Below are positions 9,971 through 18,601 of a DNA stretch of 64,000 bases, one piece after another. The notes beneath the pieces were generated by a model, which did not search any database, was not told the origin of the DNA, and was given only the letters and a program-made list of their open reading frames with translations. Made by a program: the position numbers and the translations under genes. This DNA is from Parabacteroides chongii (lineage in GTDB: Bacteria; Bacteroidota; Bacteroidia; Bacteroidales; Tannerellaceae), in NCBI RefSeq assembly GCF_029581355.1, contig NZ_CP120849.1:3256501-3320500 (forward strand). Direction: 5' to 3'. Numbering within the stretch: position 1 is the first letter of the stretch; the number at the start of each line of letters is the position of its first letter.

Positions 9971-10558
9971 ATGGAAATGACTACTCAAATACAGAATCCT
10001 GATGAATTGTTATGGAAGATTGCCATAAACGATGATAAAGAGGCTTATCGAATACTTTTCGATCTTTTTTATCCGGCATTATGTCTCTTTGCCAAACGCT
10101 ATGTCGAAGAGCGGGCTGTTGCCGAAGATCTGGTTCAGGATGTATTTGTAACTTTGTGGGAAAGCAGGAAGAAAATAAGAGTGGAATCGTCTGCCAGAAA
10201 TTATCTGGTTGTCAGTGTCAGGAATCAATGCCTCAATTACCTGAAGCGGGAAGGGTACAAGCAAAATTATATCGATGCTTATCTGGCAAAGAATGCAGAT
10301 CAGTCCGATTATGATGAATTTTATCTGCTGACCGAACTTCAGAAGCTTTTGGATGAAGCACTGGCAAAACTACCGGAGACGTATCGTCTTATTTTTGAAA
10401 TGAGTCGGTTGGAGAACAATAGCAATACGGAGATTGCCGAAAAACTGAATATACCTTTACGTACGGTGGAACGTTATAAAGCAAAGGCAATTGAAATACT
10501 GAAAAAGGATTTGAAAGATTATTTGCCGTTGCTTCTCTATTTCCACTTATTGAGTTGA
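9971..10558 (+). CDS. ECF (sigma-70 family) RNA polymerase sigma factor
   Basis: A 195-residue ECF sigma factor that probably directs transcription of the divergent susC-susD genes. Region 2 is at about residues 25-90 (YPALCLFAKRYVEE, AEDLVQDVFVTLWE) and region 4 at about 125-180 (LPETYRLIFEMSR, followed by the helix-turn-helix NTEIAEKLNIPLRTVERYKA). It is divergent from fecR across a 125-base gap. A second ATG two codons in (9977) is an alternative start. The C-terminus ends in a hydrophobic LPLLLYFHLLS tail, commonly seen in this family. Confidence 0.94.
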   Translation: MEMTTQIQNPDELLWKIAINDDKEAYRILFDLFYPALCLFAKRYVEERAVAEDLVQDVFVTLWESRKKIRVESSARNYLVVSVRNQCLNYLKREGYKQNYIDAYLAKNADQSDYDEFYLLTELQKLLDEALAKLPETYRLIFEMSRLENNSNTEIAEKLNIPLRTVERYKAKAIEILKKDLKDYLPLLLYFHLLS

Positions 10559-10567
10559 CAAGTAACA

Positions 10568-10646
10568 CAGATGACAGTTAATAGTTGAATAGTATGATTG
10601 AAATATCTATTAACTGTCCACTGTCATCTGTCCACTATCACCTGTT
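10568..10646. repeat. Inverted clusters of AACTGTC-like heptamers
   Basis: Between the sigma gene and the kinase gene, five directly adjoining 7-mers run 10612-10646 (AACTGTC, CACTGTC, ATCTGTC, CACTATC, ACCTGTT). Related heptamers in the opposite orientation occupy about 10568-10590. The 17-base arm 10568-10584 pairs with 10607-10630, with a 7-base insertion in the second arm, so the region can form a hairpin between two convergent genes. The same heptamer family occurs at 23314-23362. Confidence 0.65.
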
Positions 10647-11743
10647 TACAGCCATTCTTTCATAAAGTCGTCCATCTCTTCAGCATGTTCTTCCAGGCTT
10701 TGTAGCAGTTTGAACTGAGCTTTTGTACGGATCAGGTTATGTTTCGGGCTATGGATCTTATAATAAGTATCGCCGTTGATGTAGTCTGTCAGGAAGCGTA
10801 CAGTCTGCATATAAGTCAATAAACGACCGCCATAAGGAAGCAGGCTGATTTCAAGCGGAGAAAGGAATGCCTTGGCTGTTTCCATGTAACCACGGGTATA
10901 TGCTTTGAAGATATCCATGTTTACATTTACGTTGTCCAGGTTTTCATCGTCTTCTGCACCGGTGTTTGCTCCTGTACGGATAAAGTCACCGATATCCGAC
11001 AAAACGAATCCAGGCATAACGGTGTCAAGGTCGATCACACAAAGCACTTTGTCAGTATCGGCATCGAACATCATGTTGTTCACCTTTGTATCGCAATGGT
11101 TTGTACGTTTCTGAAGTTTGCCTTCACGGTACAAACGTTCCTGGATGCACATAGCTTCCGCACGTTTTTCTACTTCTTCGATCAGGTCTTTTACTTCTTC
11201 CAGACGTCCTGCAGCATTTGCTTTTACAGCGTCATGGAATTGTTGCAGGCGGAATTCCATATTATGGAAGTTAGGAATTGTTTCACCCAGCGATCCTTCC
11301 GGCAGGTCTGACAACATGGATTGGAAATCGCCGAAAGCTTTTCCTGCTTCATAAGACAGTTCGGGAGTTACTTCTTCGTAGCTTTTGCTGTTCGGGATGA
11401 ACAGGCATACACGCCAGTAGCTGTCGCCGTCGAAGTAATAAGGTTTGCCGTCTTTTGTCGGAAGGAAAGTCAATACTTTACGGTCGATATCACTTTCACC
11501 CTTGGCTTCCAGTTTCTTACGGATATGTGTCGTTACAGTGTTGATATTATTCTGTAACATATCTACATTTGTAAAGATCAGATGGTTGATACGTTGTAAT
11601 ACGTATTTGATTTCACCTTTTTCGTTCGTTACTTTCAGCGTATCGTTAATGTGTCCGTTTCCGAAAGGTTCAGCGGAAACAACTTTTTCTGCCAGTGTGA
11701 ACTGGTCGAGAATGTTCAGTAATTCTTCTTTTGTTTTTGCCAT
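10646..11743 (-). CDS. APH-family sugar kinase, NahK-like
   Basis: A 365-residue kinase of the aminoglycoside phosphotransferase fold. The N-lobe carries FGNGHINDTLKV and a VLQRIN strand, the catalytic loop is NHCDTKVNNMMFD, and the metal-binding motif is CVIDLDTVMPG. Within this fold it looks closest to N-acetylhexosamine 1-kinase (NahK), which phosphorylates GlcNAc/GalNAc at C1; that resemblance is from memory. Bacteroidales homologues have sometimes carried a mucin-desulfating label, for which nothing here argues. It appears monocistronic; TATATTTG (complement of 11781-11788) is a plausible -7 element. Confidence 0.75.
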   Translation of the reverse strand: MAKTKEELLNILDQFTLAEKVVSAEPFGNGHINDTLKVTNEKGEIKYVLQRINHLIFTNVDMLQNNINTVTTHIRKKLEAKGESDIDRKVLTFLPTKDGKPYYFDGDSYWRVCLFIPNSKSYEEVTPELSYEAGKAFGDFQSMLSDLPEGSLGETIPNFHNMEFRLQQFHDAVKANAAGRLEEVKDLIEEVEKRAEAMCIQERLYREGKLQKRTNHCDTKVNNMMFDADTDKVLCVIDLDTVMPGFVLSDIGDFIRTGANTGAEDDENLDNVNVNMDIFKAYTRGYMETAKAFLSPLEISLLPYGGRLLTYMQTVRFLTDYINGDTYYKIHSPKHNLIRTKAQFKLLQSLEEHAEEMDDFMKEWL

Positions 11744-11837
11744 GGTATTTTATTCGATTAATATAGCTTTTAACAAGCTACAAATATAGGAATATTTTTG
11801 ATTTCCCATCCATCTTATCCCTAAAATGGGACAACAC

Positions 11838-11872
11838 AAAAAAAGGCTACGAACTGAATCGCAGCCTTTTTT
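11838..11872 (-). terminator. Rho-independent terminator of rpmE2
   Basis: AAAAGGCT and AGCCTTTTTT flank a short loop just after the L31 stop. A-runs and T-runs on both sides make it usable in either direction, and it separates rpmE2 from the kinase gene. Confidence 0.8.
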
Positions 11873-11892
11873 CAAATCCTTGTGGGAAATGA

Positions 11893-12147
11893 TTATTTCT
11901 TGTTACGGTTACCGTAGCGGCTCATGAACTTATCAACACGTCCGGCAGTATCGATCAAAGTAGACTTACCTGTATAGAACGGGTGAGAAGTATTTGAAAT
12001 TTCGACCTTAACCAATGGATAAGTTACACCATCAATTTCGATAGTTTCTTTTGCATTGATAGTAGAACGAGTAATAAATACGTCGTTATTTGACATGTCC
12101 TTGAATACTACAGGACGATAGTTTTCAGGATGAATTCCTTTTTTCAT
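11893..12147 (-). CDS. rpmE2: 50S ribosomal protein L31 type B
   Basis: An 84-residue L31 protein. It begins [17 protein letters not shown], contains the family signature [13 protein letters not shown] and ends in a basic tail ([15 protein letters not shown]). The zinc-binding cysteines of type A L31 are absent, which defines the zinc-independent type B form. Transcription should start at a near-perfect housekeeping promoter (12207-12237) and stop at the hairpin 11838-11872, making it a single-gene unit. Confidence 0.97.
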   Translation of the reverse strand: MKKGIHPENYRPVVFKDMSNNDVFITRSTINAKETIEIDGVTYPLVKVEISNTSHPFYTGKSTLIDTAGRVDKFMSRYGNRNKK

Positions 12148-12206
12148 TGCTTTATTATCTATTTAATTTAAACTCTTATTAGTTTGGTAACCGGTAAATT
12201 GGCTTG

Positions 12207-12237
12207 CAAAGGTATGGATTTGCTCTAAACAAACAAA
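12207..12237 (-). promoter_or_regulatory. Housekeeping promoter of rpmE2
   Basis: Read on the minus strand: TTTG (complement of 12234-12237), 19 bases, then TACCTTTG (complement of 12207-12214). This is the full Bacteroidetes sigma-ABfr pattern. The predicted start is near 12200, about 50 bases before the ATG. Confidence 0.8.
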
Positions 12238-12318
12238 GAAATTCCGACTATTTTTTCCGAAACCTTGACTTTTGTGTTATTTTATATGCTTAATAGCATA
12301 ATATATTTGGATAGTTTT

Positions 12319-12326
12319 TATCTTTG
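12319..12326 (+). promoter_or_regulatory. -7 element of the aldolase gene
   Basis: TATCTTTG fits TAnnTTTG and lies 41 bases upstream of the ATG at 12367. No TTTG at the expected -33 spacing, so the match is partial. Confidence 0.5.
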
Positions 12327-12366
12327 TACAAGATTTTCAATCATTAACGTAATAACATATACAACA

Positions 12367-13365
12367 ATGGTAAATTACAAAGACTTAGGTTTGGTAAACA
12401 CTAGAGAAATGTTTGCTAAAGCCATCAAAGGCGGATATGCAATTCCGGCTTTCAACTTCAATAACATGGAACAGATGCAGGCTATCATCAAGGCTGCTGT
12501 TGAAACAAAATCTCCGGTTATCCTGCAGGTATCTAAGGGTGCTCGTCAGTATGCTAATGCAACTCTGTTGCGTTACATGGCTCAGGGTGCAGTTGAATAT
12601 GCAAAGGAATTAGGTTGCGAAAATCCGCAGATCGTTCTTCACCTGGATCATGGTGATACATTTGAAACTTGCAAGAGCTGTATCGATTCAGGTTTCTCTT
12701 CTGTAATGATTGACGGTTCTCACCTGCCTTACGAAGAAAATGTTGCTTTGACTAAGAAAGTGGTTGAATATGCTCATCAGTTCGATGTAACAGTTGAAGG
12801 TGAACTGGGTGTATTGGCTGGCGTTGAAGACGAAGTTTCTTCTGATCATCACACATATACTGACCCTGAAGAAGTAATTGATTTCGCTACTCGCACAGGT
12901 TGCGATTCTTTGGCTATCTCAATCGGTACTTCTCACGGTGCTTACAAATTTACTCCGGAACAATGCCATATCGATCCGAAGACTGGCAAGATGGTTCCTC
13001 CTCCATTGGCATTCGAAGTATTGGACGCTGTAATGGAAAAACTTCCGGGATTCCCTATCGTTCTTCACGGTTCTTCTTCTGTTCCTGAAGAAGAAGTTGA
13101 AACTATCAACAAATACGGTGGTGCTTTGAAGGCTGCTATCGGTATTCCTGAAGAAGAATTGCGTAAGGCTGCTAAGTCTGCAGTATGCAAGATCAACATT
13201 GACTCAGACTCTCGTCTGGCTATGACTGCTGCAATCCGTAAGACTTTCGCTGAAAAACCGGCAGAATTTGACCCTCGTAAATATCTAGGCCCGGCTCGTG
13301 ATAACATGGAAAAACTGTACAAACACAAAATTCTTAACGTTTTGGGTTCTGACAACAAACTTTAA
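12367..13365 (+). CDS. fba: Class II fructose-1,6-bisphosphate aldolase
   Basis: A 332-residue zinc aldolase that interconverts fructose-1,6-bisphosphate with glyceraldehyde-3-phosphate and dihydroxyacetone phosphate. Class II landmarks are AFNFNNMEQMQA near the start, zinc-binding HLDHGDTFE, EGELGVLAG, the histidine of SIGTSHGAYK, and LHGSSSVPEEE. I start it at 12367 (MVNYKDLGL) because the 34 codons upstream are AT-rich, unlike any aldolase N-terminus, and would overlap the promoter element. Codon use is strongly biased, as in a highly expressed gene. A strong terminator follows. Confidence 0.96.
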   Translation: MVNYKDLGLVNTREMFAKAIKGGYAIPAFNFNNMEQMQAIIKAAVETKSPVILQVSKGARQYANATLLRYMAQGAVEYAKELGCENPQIVLHLDHGDTFETCKSCIDSGFSSVMIDGSHLPYEENVALTKKVVEYAHQFDVTVEGELGVLAGVEDEVSSDHHTYTDPEEVIDFATRTGCDSLAISIGTSHGAYKFTPEQCHIDPKTGKMVPPPLAFEVLDAVMEKLPGFPIVLHGSSSVPEEEVETINKYGGALKAAIGIPEEELRKAAKSAVCKINIDSDSRLAMTAAIRKTFAEKPAEFDPRKYLGPARDNMEKLYKHKILNVLGSDNKL

Positions 13366-13387
13366 TCCAAGTTACAGATTAAATATA

Positions 13388-13424
13388 GGAAGCCACTCTG
13401 CATTTGCAGGGTGGCTTTTTTTAT
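13388..13424 (+). terminator. Terminator of fba
   Basis: AAGCCAC/GTGGCTT stem with CTGC/GCAG extension, a 4-base loop and a 7-T run. It overlaps the end of the convergent MFS gene. Confidence 0.85.
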
Positions 13425-14824
13425 TTGAATCCTTTCAGTGGGCGTGGTTGTGAAATTCTCAGGCTGCTGACTATTGCAGCGACAATAGCAAATCCGGTAG
13501 CTAAATATAGACAAGCCTGTGTACTGTTGTTGGGAACTAAATTGAATATCATGGCAACCAGTGTCGCTCCCAGTGTTTGTCCCAGTAGACGGGCGGTGCC
13601 CAGCATCCCGCTTGCTCCGCCACTTCGGTTGGATGGGGCGGAAGAGATAATAGTGCTGTTGTTGGGTGTCTGGAATAAGCCGAAGCCGGCTCCACAAATA
13701 AACAGGCGCCATACTATATCCATATTTGTCGGATTTTCAGGCAGTATGGCGAGAAGGAAAAGACCGGCTGCAAATACGGTCATGCCGATACCTCCTAATA
13801 TACCTGCATGGATACGTTCCACCAACCGACCCGCAAGTGGAGCCATGATCATAGTGGCAAGTGGCCAGGGTGTCAGAAGTAATCCGGTTGTTACATCGCT
13901 ACGTCCCAACGAACCTTGAAGGAAAAAAGGGAGGGAGATCATTGCCAGCATTTGCCCGGTGAAAGAACAGATAGATGTGCCGATCGACATGGAGAAGATC
14001 GGGATACGCATCAGGTCGACCGGCAGCAACGGAAACTTCTCATGCAGTTGGCGGCGTACAAAGAAATAACCGATCACGAACAATGCAAATATCCCGGCTA
14101 TGATCAATGTTGTGTTTTCTTTGTGGGCAATACCCTCTAACGAGAATATAAGCAGACCAAAGGTGACTGCGTTCATCAGACAACTGAGCTTGTCGAAACG
14201 GCGTCCGGTTACTTTTACCGGATTGTCAGGCAGGTGCATCAGTCCGATTGCGAGTGCAGCAATTCCTATCGGGATATTGATGGCAAAAAGCCAATGCCAC
14301 GAACCCAATGAGAGAATGATTGAAGCGATTGTAGGTCCGGCAGCAATCGATACGGCAACGACAAGGGCGTTGATACCCATCCCACGACCTAGAAAACGTT
14401 TGGGATAGATGATCCGGAGCAGCGCCGTATTCACGCTTGTGATTGCGGCTGCTCCGAATCCTTGTAAGATACGGGCGGCTGTCAGCATCCAGAATGAATC
14501 GGCAAAGGCGCAGATGGCAGACGTGATGCTGAATAGCAAAATCCCTGATAAGTAAATCTTCCGGTAACCGTAAATGTCTCCCAACGAAGAGAAAGAGAGC
14601 AGCGAAATGGTAATAGCCAGCTGATAAGCATTGACTACCCAGATCGTTACGGACGGTGAAGTTCCCAGGTCACGGGCGATTGTCGGTAAAGCCACATTGG
14701 CGATGGTGCCGTCTATCACAGACATTCCTACTCCCAGGGCAGTGGCTAAAATAGCCCAGTAACGCTTGGGTAATGGTAATCCGTCGTTCTCATTTACAGA
14801 TATGGCGCGATTTTGCAATATCAT
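13421..14824 (-). CDS. MFS drug:H+ antiporter, DHA2 (EmrB/QacA) family
   Basis: A 467-residue integral membrane transporter. It has a strongly hydrophobic multi-helix profile (about 14 segments), the DHA2 motif near the first loop (GMSVIDGTIANVALPTIA), the loop 2-3 motif (SLGDIYGYRKIYLSG) and ARILQGFGAAAITSVNTALL. This subfamily usually exports hydrophobic drugs or dyes in exchange for protons; the substrate is unknown. It starts 10 bases after the stop of the peptidase gene on the same strand, so the two are probably cotranscribed. No membrane-fusion or TolC partner is nearby, and no local regulator is seen. Confidence 0.88.
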   Translation of the reverse strand: MILQNRAISVNENDGLPLPKRYWAILATALGVGMSVIDGTIANVALPTIARDLGTSPSVTIWVVNAYQLAITISLLSFSSLGDIYGYRKIYLSGILLFSITSAICAFADSFWMLTAARILQGFGAAAITSVNTALLRIIYPKRFLGRGMGINALVVAVSIAAGPTIASIILSLGSWHWLFAINIPIGIAALAIGLMHLPDNPVKVTGRRFDKLSCLMNAVTFGLLIFSLEGIAHKENTTLIIAGIFALFVIGYFFVRRQLHEKFPLLPVDLMRIPIFSMSIGTSICSFTGQMLAMISLPFFLQGSLGRSDVTTGLLLTPWPLATMIMAPLAGRLVERIHAGILGGIGMTVFAAGLFLLAILPENPTNMDIVWRLFICGAGFGLFQTPNNSTIISSAPSNRSGGASGMLGTARLLGQTLGATLVAMIFNLVPNNSTQACLYLATGFAIVAAIVSSLRISQPRPLKGFK

Positions 14825-14834
14825 TTTATCATAA

Positions 14835-16838
14835 TTACTTAATGACTTCTCTTACCGCTTCCAACATCGGTTCGACTGTCAACGGACTGCCGGTTGCCAA
14901 TATCATCCACTGGTTAGGTGTCAGACATCCCTGTCGGAAGATACGTTCGACTTCATTGGCGAAATCCTTCCCTTCCAGATATTGGTCGAGTTGAAATTCG
15001 ATGATCTGTCCGAATGCATAGGCCGATAAATACAGCGGATAACTGATCATATGGGAGTAAACAGCCAGTACGGTTTCATCTTTTACCCCGAAAACAGGAG
15101 CATAATATTTGTTCCATATTTCTTTAGACAATAAGATGGTTGCTTCTTTCAGCTGTTCCGCTGTTGCGTCCGGATGGGCATACATCCATTTCCAAACAGA
15201 AATATCCAACATGGAAACACCGCAGATCTCATACATACTCCAAATCTTGTCCAGCACATCCATAGCTTTCTTTTCCGGATTCGGATCGGTGATGCCTAAA
15301 ATTTCAAGATCACGTTTTTGGAAAACAAATGCCAGCGCCTCGGTGAAAGCGGTGTTCGGAACGCCATGTAACATATAATAATCCACATCATAAAGTGACA
15401 GCGTCTGTTCCACATTATGACCAAATTCATGAATGGCAATGTTATACCCTTTGTAATTCATTCCGGAAGAAGGGATACGGGTGCGAAGGCGCGACTGTTG
15501 TCCTTTCATCGAAGCTCCCCAGGCGTGTCCTGAACCACGGGCCGCATCTACTGTGATCTTGTCTGCCAGGTAGTTTGCGCGTTCGGCACTGAATCCCAGT
15601 TTCATCAGGATATCCGGCAGTTTTTTATCCAGTGCAGCAGCATCCGGGTAAAGAGTCTGCGTTTGTGCATCCAGCTTCGTTTCATCCAGGTTGCTGCGGG
15701 CTTTGAAACCATCGTACCAGATGTCGTAAGCTTCCAACTTACGTCCCAGACGCTTGGAGATCATTTTACCGACCTCTTTCAGTTCGGGGGCAGAAAGAAA
15801 TTCGTCAAACAGTTTTTCTACATCTTGCAGGGCTACTTCCATATCATCATTGAATTTGCGGTCGATATAAGTATTTCCAGTGTATTGGTCGATGCCTTGC
15901 ATAGCTTTGAAATTGTTCAGCATCTTCTGATAACGGGTTGTCGATTCGGGTGTCGATTTTACCTCTTTACCGTTTTGTTTGATTGTGTTTGTATACGGAT
16001 CCCATTCATAGGCTCCTGAATTGATTACTTCAAGAGGTATATCCTGCGATATGATACGTTTCATCACTTCGTAAACCGTACGTTGCTTATCCAGCCCTTC
16101 TTTTCCTTTGTTATAGTTCGCTTTGATCTCGTCACGCAAATTCCAGTGTGATAACAGGATCATGTCTTGCGGAAACAGCAACTGCCCTTTCTTGTTTGTC
16201 ACATGCCCCATATAAATATTGTACTGGGAAATATAGATATCGGCATCGCTTTCAGCGTTTGATGCAGCTTGCAACAGGGAGGCCGGGATGCGTTCCGTGA
16301 ACAGGTCCCCCATACGTGCGTAAGCCCATGCTTTACGGTCGGTTCCGAGTGCTTCCTTTTCTTCAAGGGTGAGATGCGGAAAATTCAGGACAATGATAAA
16401 GGCGATTTTGTTGTTGTACAAGTCATCGCTCAGGTGAGTGGACGGACTGTATGAACCGAACTTCTCATCGATAGAGAGCAGCGGTCCGTTATCCAGATGC
16501 AGGTTTTTCTGCAGGCGCAGGGACATTTCGTTGAAATGACCGTAAATGCTTTCCAGGTAATCACTGATTTTGAGAAATGTCTGATACTTTTCTTCCGGAT
16601 CAGCGATATAATTCGCTTCACAGAAAGCCTGGAAAGCTGCATTGTCGCCATCGGTTTCCAGCCAGAGACGGGCAACCTGGTTGACCCCTTTTTCAATACC
16701 GTTTTTGTTACTGTTGTCTTTGGTGGTTAACGCGTTGATTGTCGATTGTACGACGGACGGGGCAATAGCCGCTTGTCCGTACAGATACGCTAATGAGCAA
16801 ATAAGCATGATGCAGATGCGTTTAGTTAGATTTCTCAT
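14835..16838 (-). CDS. Secreted zinc metallopeptidase with HEFGH motif
   Basis: A 667-residue exported protein with a gluzincin active site: H470-E471-F-G-H474 followed 26 residues later by Glu500 in TAFTEALAF, which fits the M3-type third ligand. The N-terminus MRNLTKRICIMLICSLAYLYG is a signal peptide, so I prefer the start at 16838 over an upstream in-frame ATG at 16895. No other domain was recognised. It precedes the MFS gene by 10 bases. I infer a periplasmic or surface peptidase of unknown substrate; the fold assignment rests on the motif and its spacing. Confidence 0.7.
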   Translation of the reverse strand: MRNLTKRICIMLICSLAYLYGQAAIAPSVVQSTINALTTKDNSNKNGIEKGVNQVARLWLETDGDNAAFQAFCEANYIADPEEKYQTFLKISDYLESIYGHFNEMSLRLQKNLHLDNGPLLSIDEKFGSYSPSTHLSDDLYNNKIAFIIVLNFPHLTLEEKEALGTDRKAWAYARMGDLFTERIPASLLQAASNAESDADIYISQYNIYMGHVTNKKGQLLFPQDMILLSHWNLRDEIKANYNKGKEGLDKQRTVYEVMKRIISQDIPLEVINSGAYEWDPYTNTIKQNGKEVKSTPESTTRYQKMLNNFKAMQGIDQYTGNTYIDRKFNDDMEVALQDVEKLFDEFLSAPELKEVGKMISKRLGRKLEAYDIWYDGFKARSNLDETKLDAQTQTLYPDAAALDKKLPDILMKLGFSAERANYLADKITVDAARGSGHAWGASMKGQQSRLRTRIPSSGMNYKGYNIAIHEFGHNVEQTLSLYDVDYYMLHGVPNTAFTEALAFVFQKRDLEILGITDPNPEKKAMDVLDKIWSMYEICGVSMLDISVWKWMYAHPDATAEQLKEATILLSKEIWNKYYAPVFGVKDETVLAVYSHMISYPLYLSAYAFGQIIEFQLDQYLEGKDFANEVERIFRQGCLTPNQWMILATGSPLTVEPMLEAVREVIK

Positions 16839-16913
16839 AAGATTTATGTTGTTAAGTTCAAGATCTTTTGCTGCACAAATAAATGTGAAAAACAAATGTA
16901 GCTATAATATTTG

Positions 16914-16921
16914 TATCTTTG
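16914..16921 (+). promoter_or_regulatory. -7 element upstream of the DUF4923 gene
   Basis: TATCTTTG, 33 bases before the ATG at 16954. The -33 half is not clear. Confidence 0.45.
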
Positions 16922-16953
16922 TACGTTTTTAAAAAGAGTAAAACTAGAGAAAA

Positions 16954-17574
16954 ATGAAAAAAGTGTGGGGATTAGTGGTTGCTATCAGCATCCTGCTGTC
17001 TGTATCCGGTCAGGCATACGGACAATCGTTGAAAGACATCTTGAATTCATCTACTGTAAAAGATGCGGTGACTTCTGTAACGGGTGGTAAAAAACTGACG
17101 GTAGAAAATCTGACGGGAACCTGGACGTATACGAATCCGGCTGTCCAGCTGGAAGGAGATAATGCCTTGAAGAATGTAGCCGGAAGTGTGGCAGCCGGTG
17201 AACTGGAAAAGAAGTTGAAAACATATTGCGCCAAAGTGGGTATTGTTGAGGGGATGTTCAATTATGTATTCAATAGTGACAGTACATTTACGAATGCGTT
17301 GAAGAAGAAAACCTTGAAAGGTACTTTCTCTGTTAATCCGGATGAGAAGACGGTTGAGTTGAAATATGCTTTGGGTGGAAAACTGAAAGTAACTACGCTG
17401 ACAGCTCATGTCGTTATCTCCGGTGATGAGTTGTCCTTGCTTTTCAATGCCGATAAGTTACTGGATTTTCTGTCGAAGATATCTTCTATCTCTGATAATT
17501 CCACGTTGAAGTTGGTTAATAAACTGGCCAGTGAATATGATGGGATGATGCTGGGATTTGAATTGAAGAAATAA
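16954..17574 (+). CDS. DUF4923-type exported protein
   Basis: A 206-residue protein with a signal peptide (MKKVWGLVVAISILLSVSG, cleavage probably after QAYG). The mature part has the lipocalin-like pattern LTGTWTYTNPAVQLEGDNAL, then a region of alternating beta-strands (SDSTFTNALKKKTLKGTFSV, EKTVELKYALGGKLKVTTL) and a helical C-terminus. It matches what I recall of the Bacteroidales family DUF4923; the function is unknown. It is a single-gene unit with its own promoter element and terminator. Confidence 0.75.
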   Translation: MKKVWGLVVAISILLSVSGQAYGQSLKDILNSSTVKDAVTSVTGGKKLTVENLTGTWTYTNPAVQLEGDNALKNVAGSVAAGELEKKLKTYCAKVGIVEGMFNYVFNSDSTFTNALKKKTLKGTFSVNPDEKTVELKYALGGKLKVTTLTAHVVISGDELSLLFNADKLLDFLSKISSISDNSTLKLVNKLASEYDGMMLGFELKK

Positions 17575-17612
17575 TTCAGCTTTGGACTTGATCCAAAAGC
17601 AGACAACAGATC

Positions 17613-17664
17613 AAGGCTGAATCGCTTCGCTACTCCGGTAAAGCTCGTTCAGCCTTATTTTTTT
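17613..17664 (+). terminator. Terminator after the DUF4923 gene
   Basis: AAGGCTGAA (17613-17621) pairs with TTCAGCCTT (17648-17656), followed by a T-rich run. It touches the stop of the convergent membrane protein gene. Confidence 0.75.
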
Positions 17665-18334
17665 ATTTTAAACCGGATAATAACCTGTAAAGCGTCTTTT
17701 TCGTCATAATCTTCTGATTCAGGAAACTGACGATATACCCTGTAATGCAAGCTGCAATAAGTGATCCTTCGCGTATGCCTTCGATCCCTTGTGTAAACAT
17801 GAGCGAAATTAGTACCGCTAAAGTAACCAATGTAACATCAAAATAAACTTTAAACTTTCCGAATTCCTTGTTATAGCAACGGGAAGCATATTTTACAAAC
17901 GCTTCGGCACTCATCATTGCCACTTTGGGTTTGATTTCGAGTACGACACCGATAGACTGTACGAGGCATCCTACGAGTAACAATCCCATCGCCATCCCAT
18001 AACTGGAAGGCTGTAAATTGCTGGTCAGTATCATATTGAAATCTATAAAAGCCGAGAAGATGAATGAAAAAGGTATCTGAAGAAGAATTTCTATTGTATC
18101 CTGCCGGCTTCTGTCTTTCCTGATCAGCCAGAATTGCCCCATGATCAATAAAATATTCACGATAAACGTCCAGGTCCCTAACGAGAAAGGTGTATTAAGA
18201 CTTAATACGTAATTAACACTGGAAATAGGGGTGGTGCCTAAAGTAGAGCGTACGATCAATACAATACCTACTGCTAAAAAATATAATCCTAAAATAAAAA
18301 CCGAATACTTTTTTAATAATTCTTTTATCTCCAT
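17663..18334 (-). CDS. YczE/YitT-like integral membrane protein
   Basis: A 223-residue membrane protein with about five to six hydrophobic segments. Near the N-terminus it has the pattern GLYFLAVGIVLIVRSTLGTT and SLGTWTFIVNI, as in the YczE/DUF6198 group. The role is unknown; some relatives sit near transporters. It is alone on its strand. Upstream of its start (18467-18569) is a striking five-unit 21-22-bp repeat array that could be regulatory or could belong to the 3' region of the helicase gene beyond it. Confidence 0.65.
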   Translation of the reverse strand: MEIKELLKKYSVFILGLYFLAVGIVLIVRSTLGTTPISSVNYVLSLNTPFSLGTWTFIVNILLIMGQFWLIRKDRSRQDTIEILLQIPFSFIFSAFIDFNMILTSNLQPSSYGMAMGLLLVGCLVQSIGVVLEIKPKVAMMSAEAFVKYASRCYNKEFGKFKVYFDVTLVTLAVLISLMFTQGIEGIREGSLIAACITGYIVSFLNQKIMTKKTLYRLLSGLK

Positions 18335-18466
18335 ATCAAATATCTATTTGCTTGATATTTATCTTTTTAAACTTACTGAAAAGATATGCAAATATCCGAT
18401 TTTTTTACTAGAAAGGGATGACTCCGATGGATAAATTAGTATAAAATAGTCAGATGGGAGGTAAAT

Positions 18467-18569
18467 CTCGTTTAAAACGGGCAAAAACTCGTTTAAAACG
18501 AGCTTATAGTCCGTTTAAAACGAATAAAAATTCATTTAAAACGAGTTCCATGCTCGTTTAAAGCGAGTA
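18467..18569. repeat. Five-unit 21-22-bp array with CGTTTAAAACG core
   Basis: CGTTTAAAACG or a one-base variant starts at 18469, 18490, 18512, 18533 and 18555, with spacing 21, 22, 21, 22. Each core is a near-palindrome, usually extended to CTCG...CGAG. The array fills the gap between the 3' end of the helicase gene and the 5' end of the YczE-like gene. Constant phase on one face of the DNA suggests protein binding or a folded DNA/RNA structure. The unique parts are only about 10 bases, so this is not CRISPR. Confidence 0.85.
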
Positions 18570-18601
18570 AATTGACTTTCAAAATTTATTTATACATACT
18601 G

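Noticed and set aside
12265..12366. 34-codon N-terminal extension of the aldolase
   Set aside because: AT-rich, contains the -7 promoter element, and does not resemble any class II aldolase start.
18467..18569. Possible CRISPR array
   Set aside because: Units are only 21-22 bp with about 10 bases between cores, the units are degenerate and no cas gene is present.
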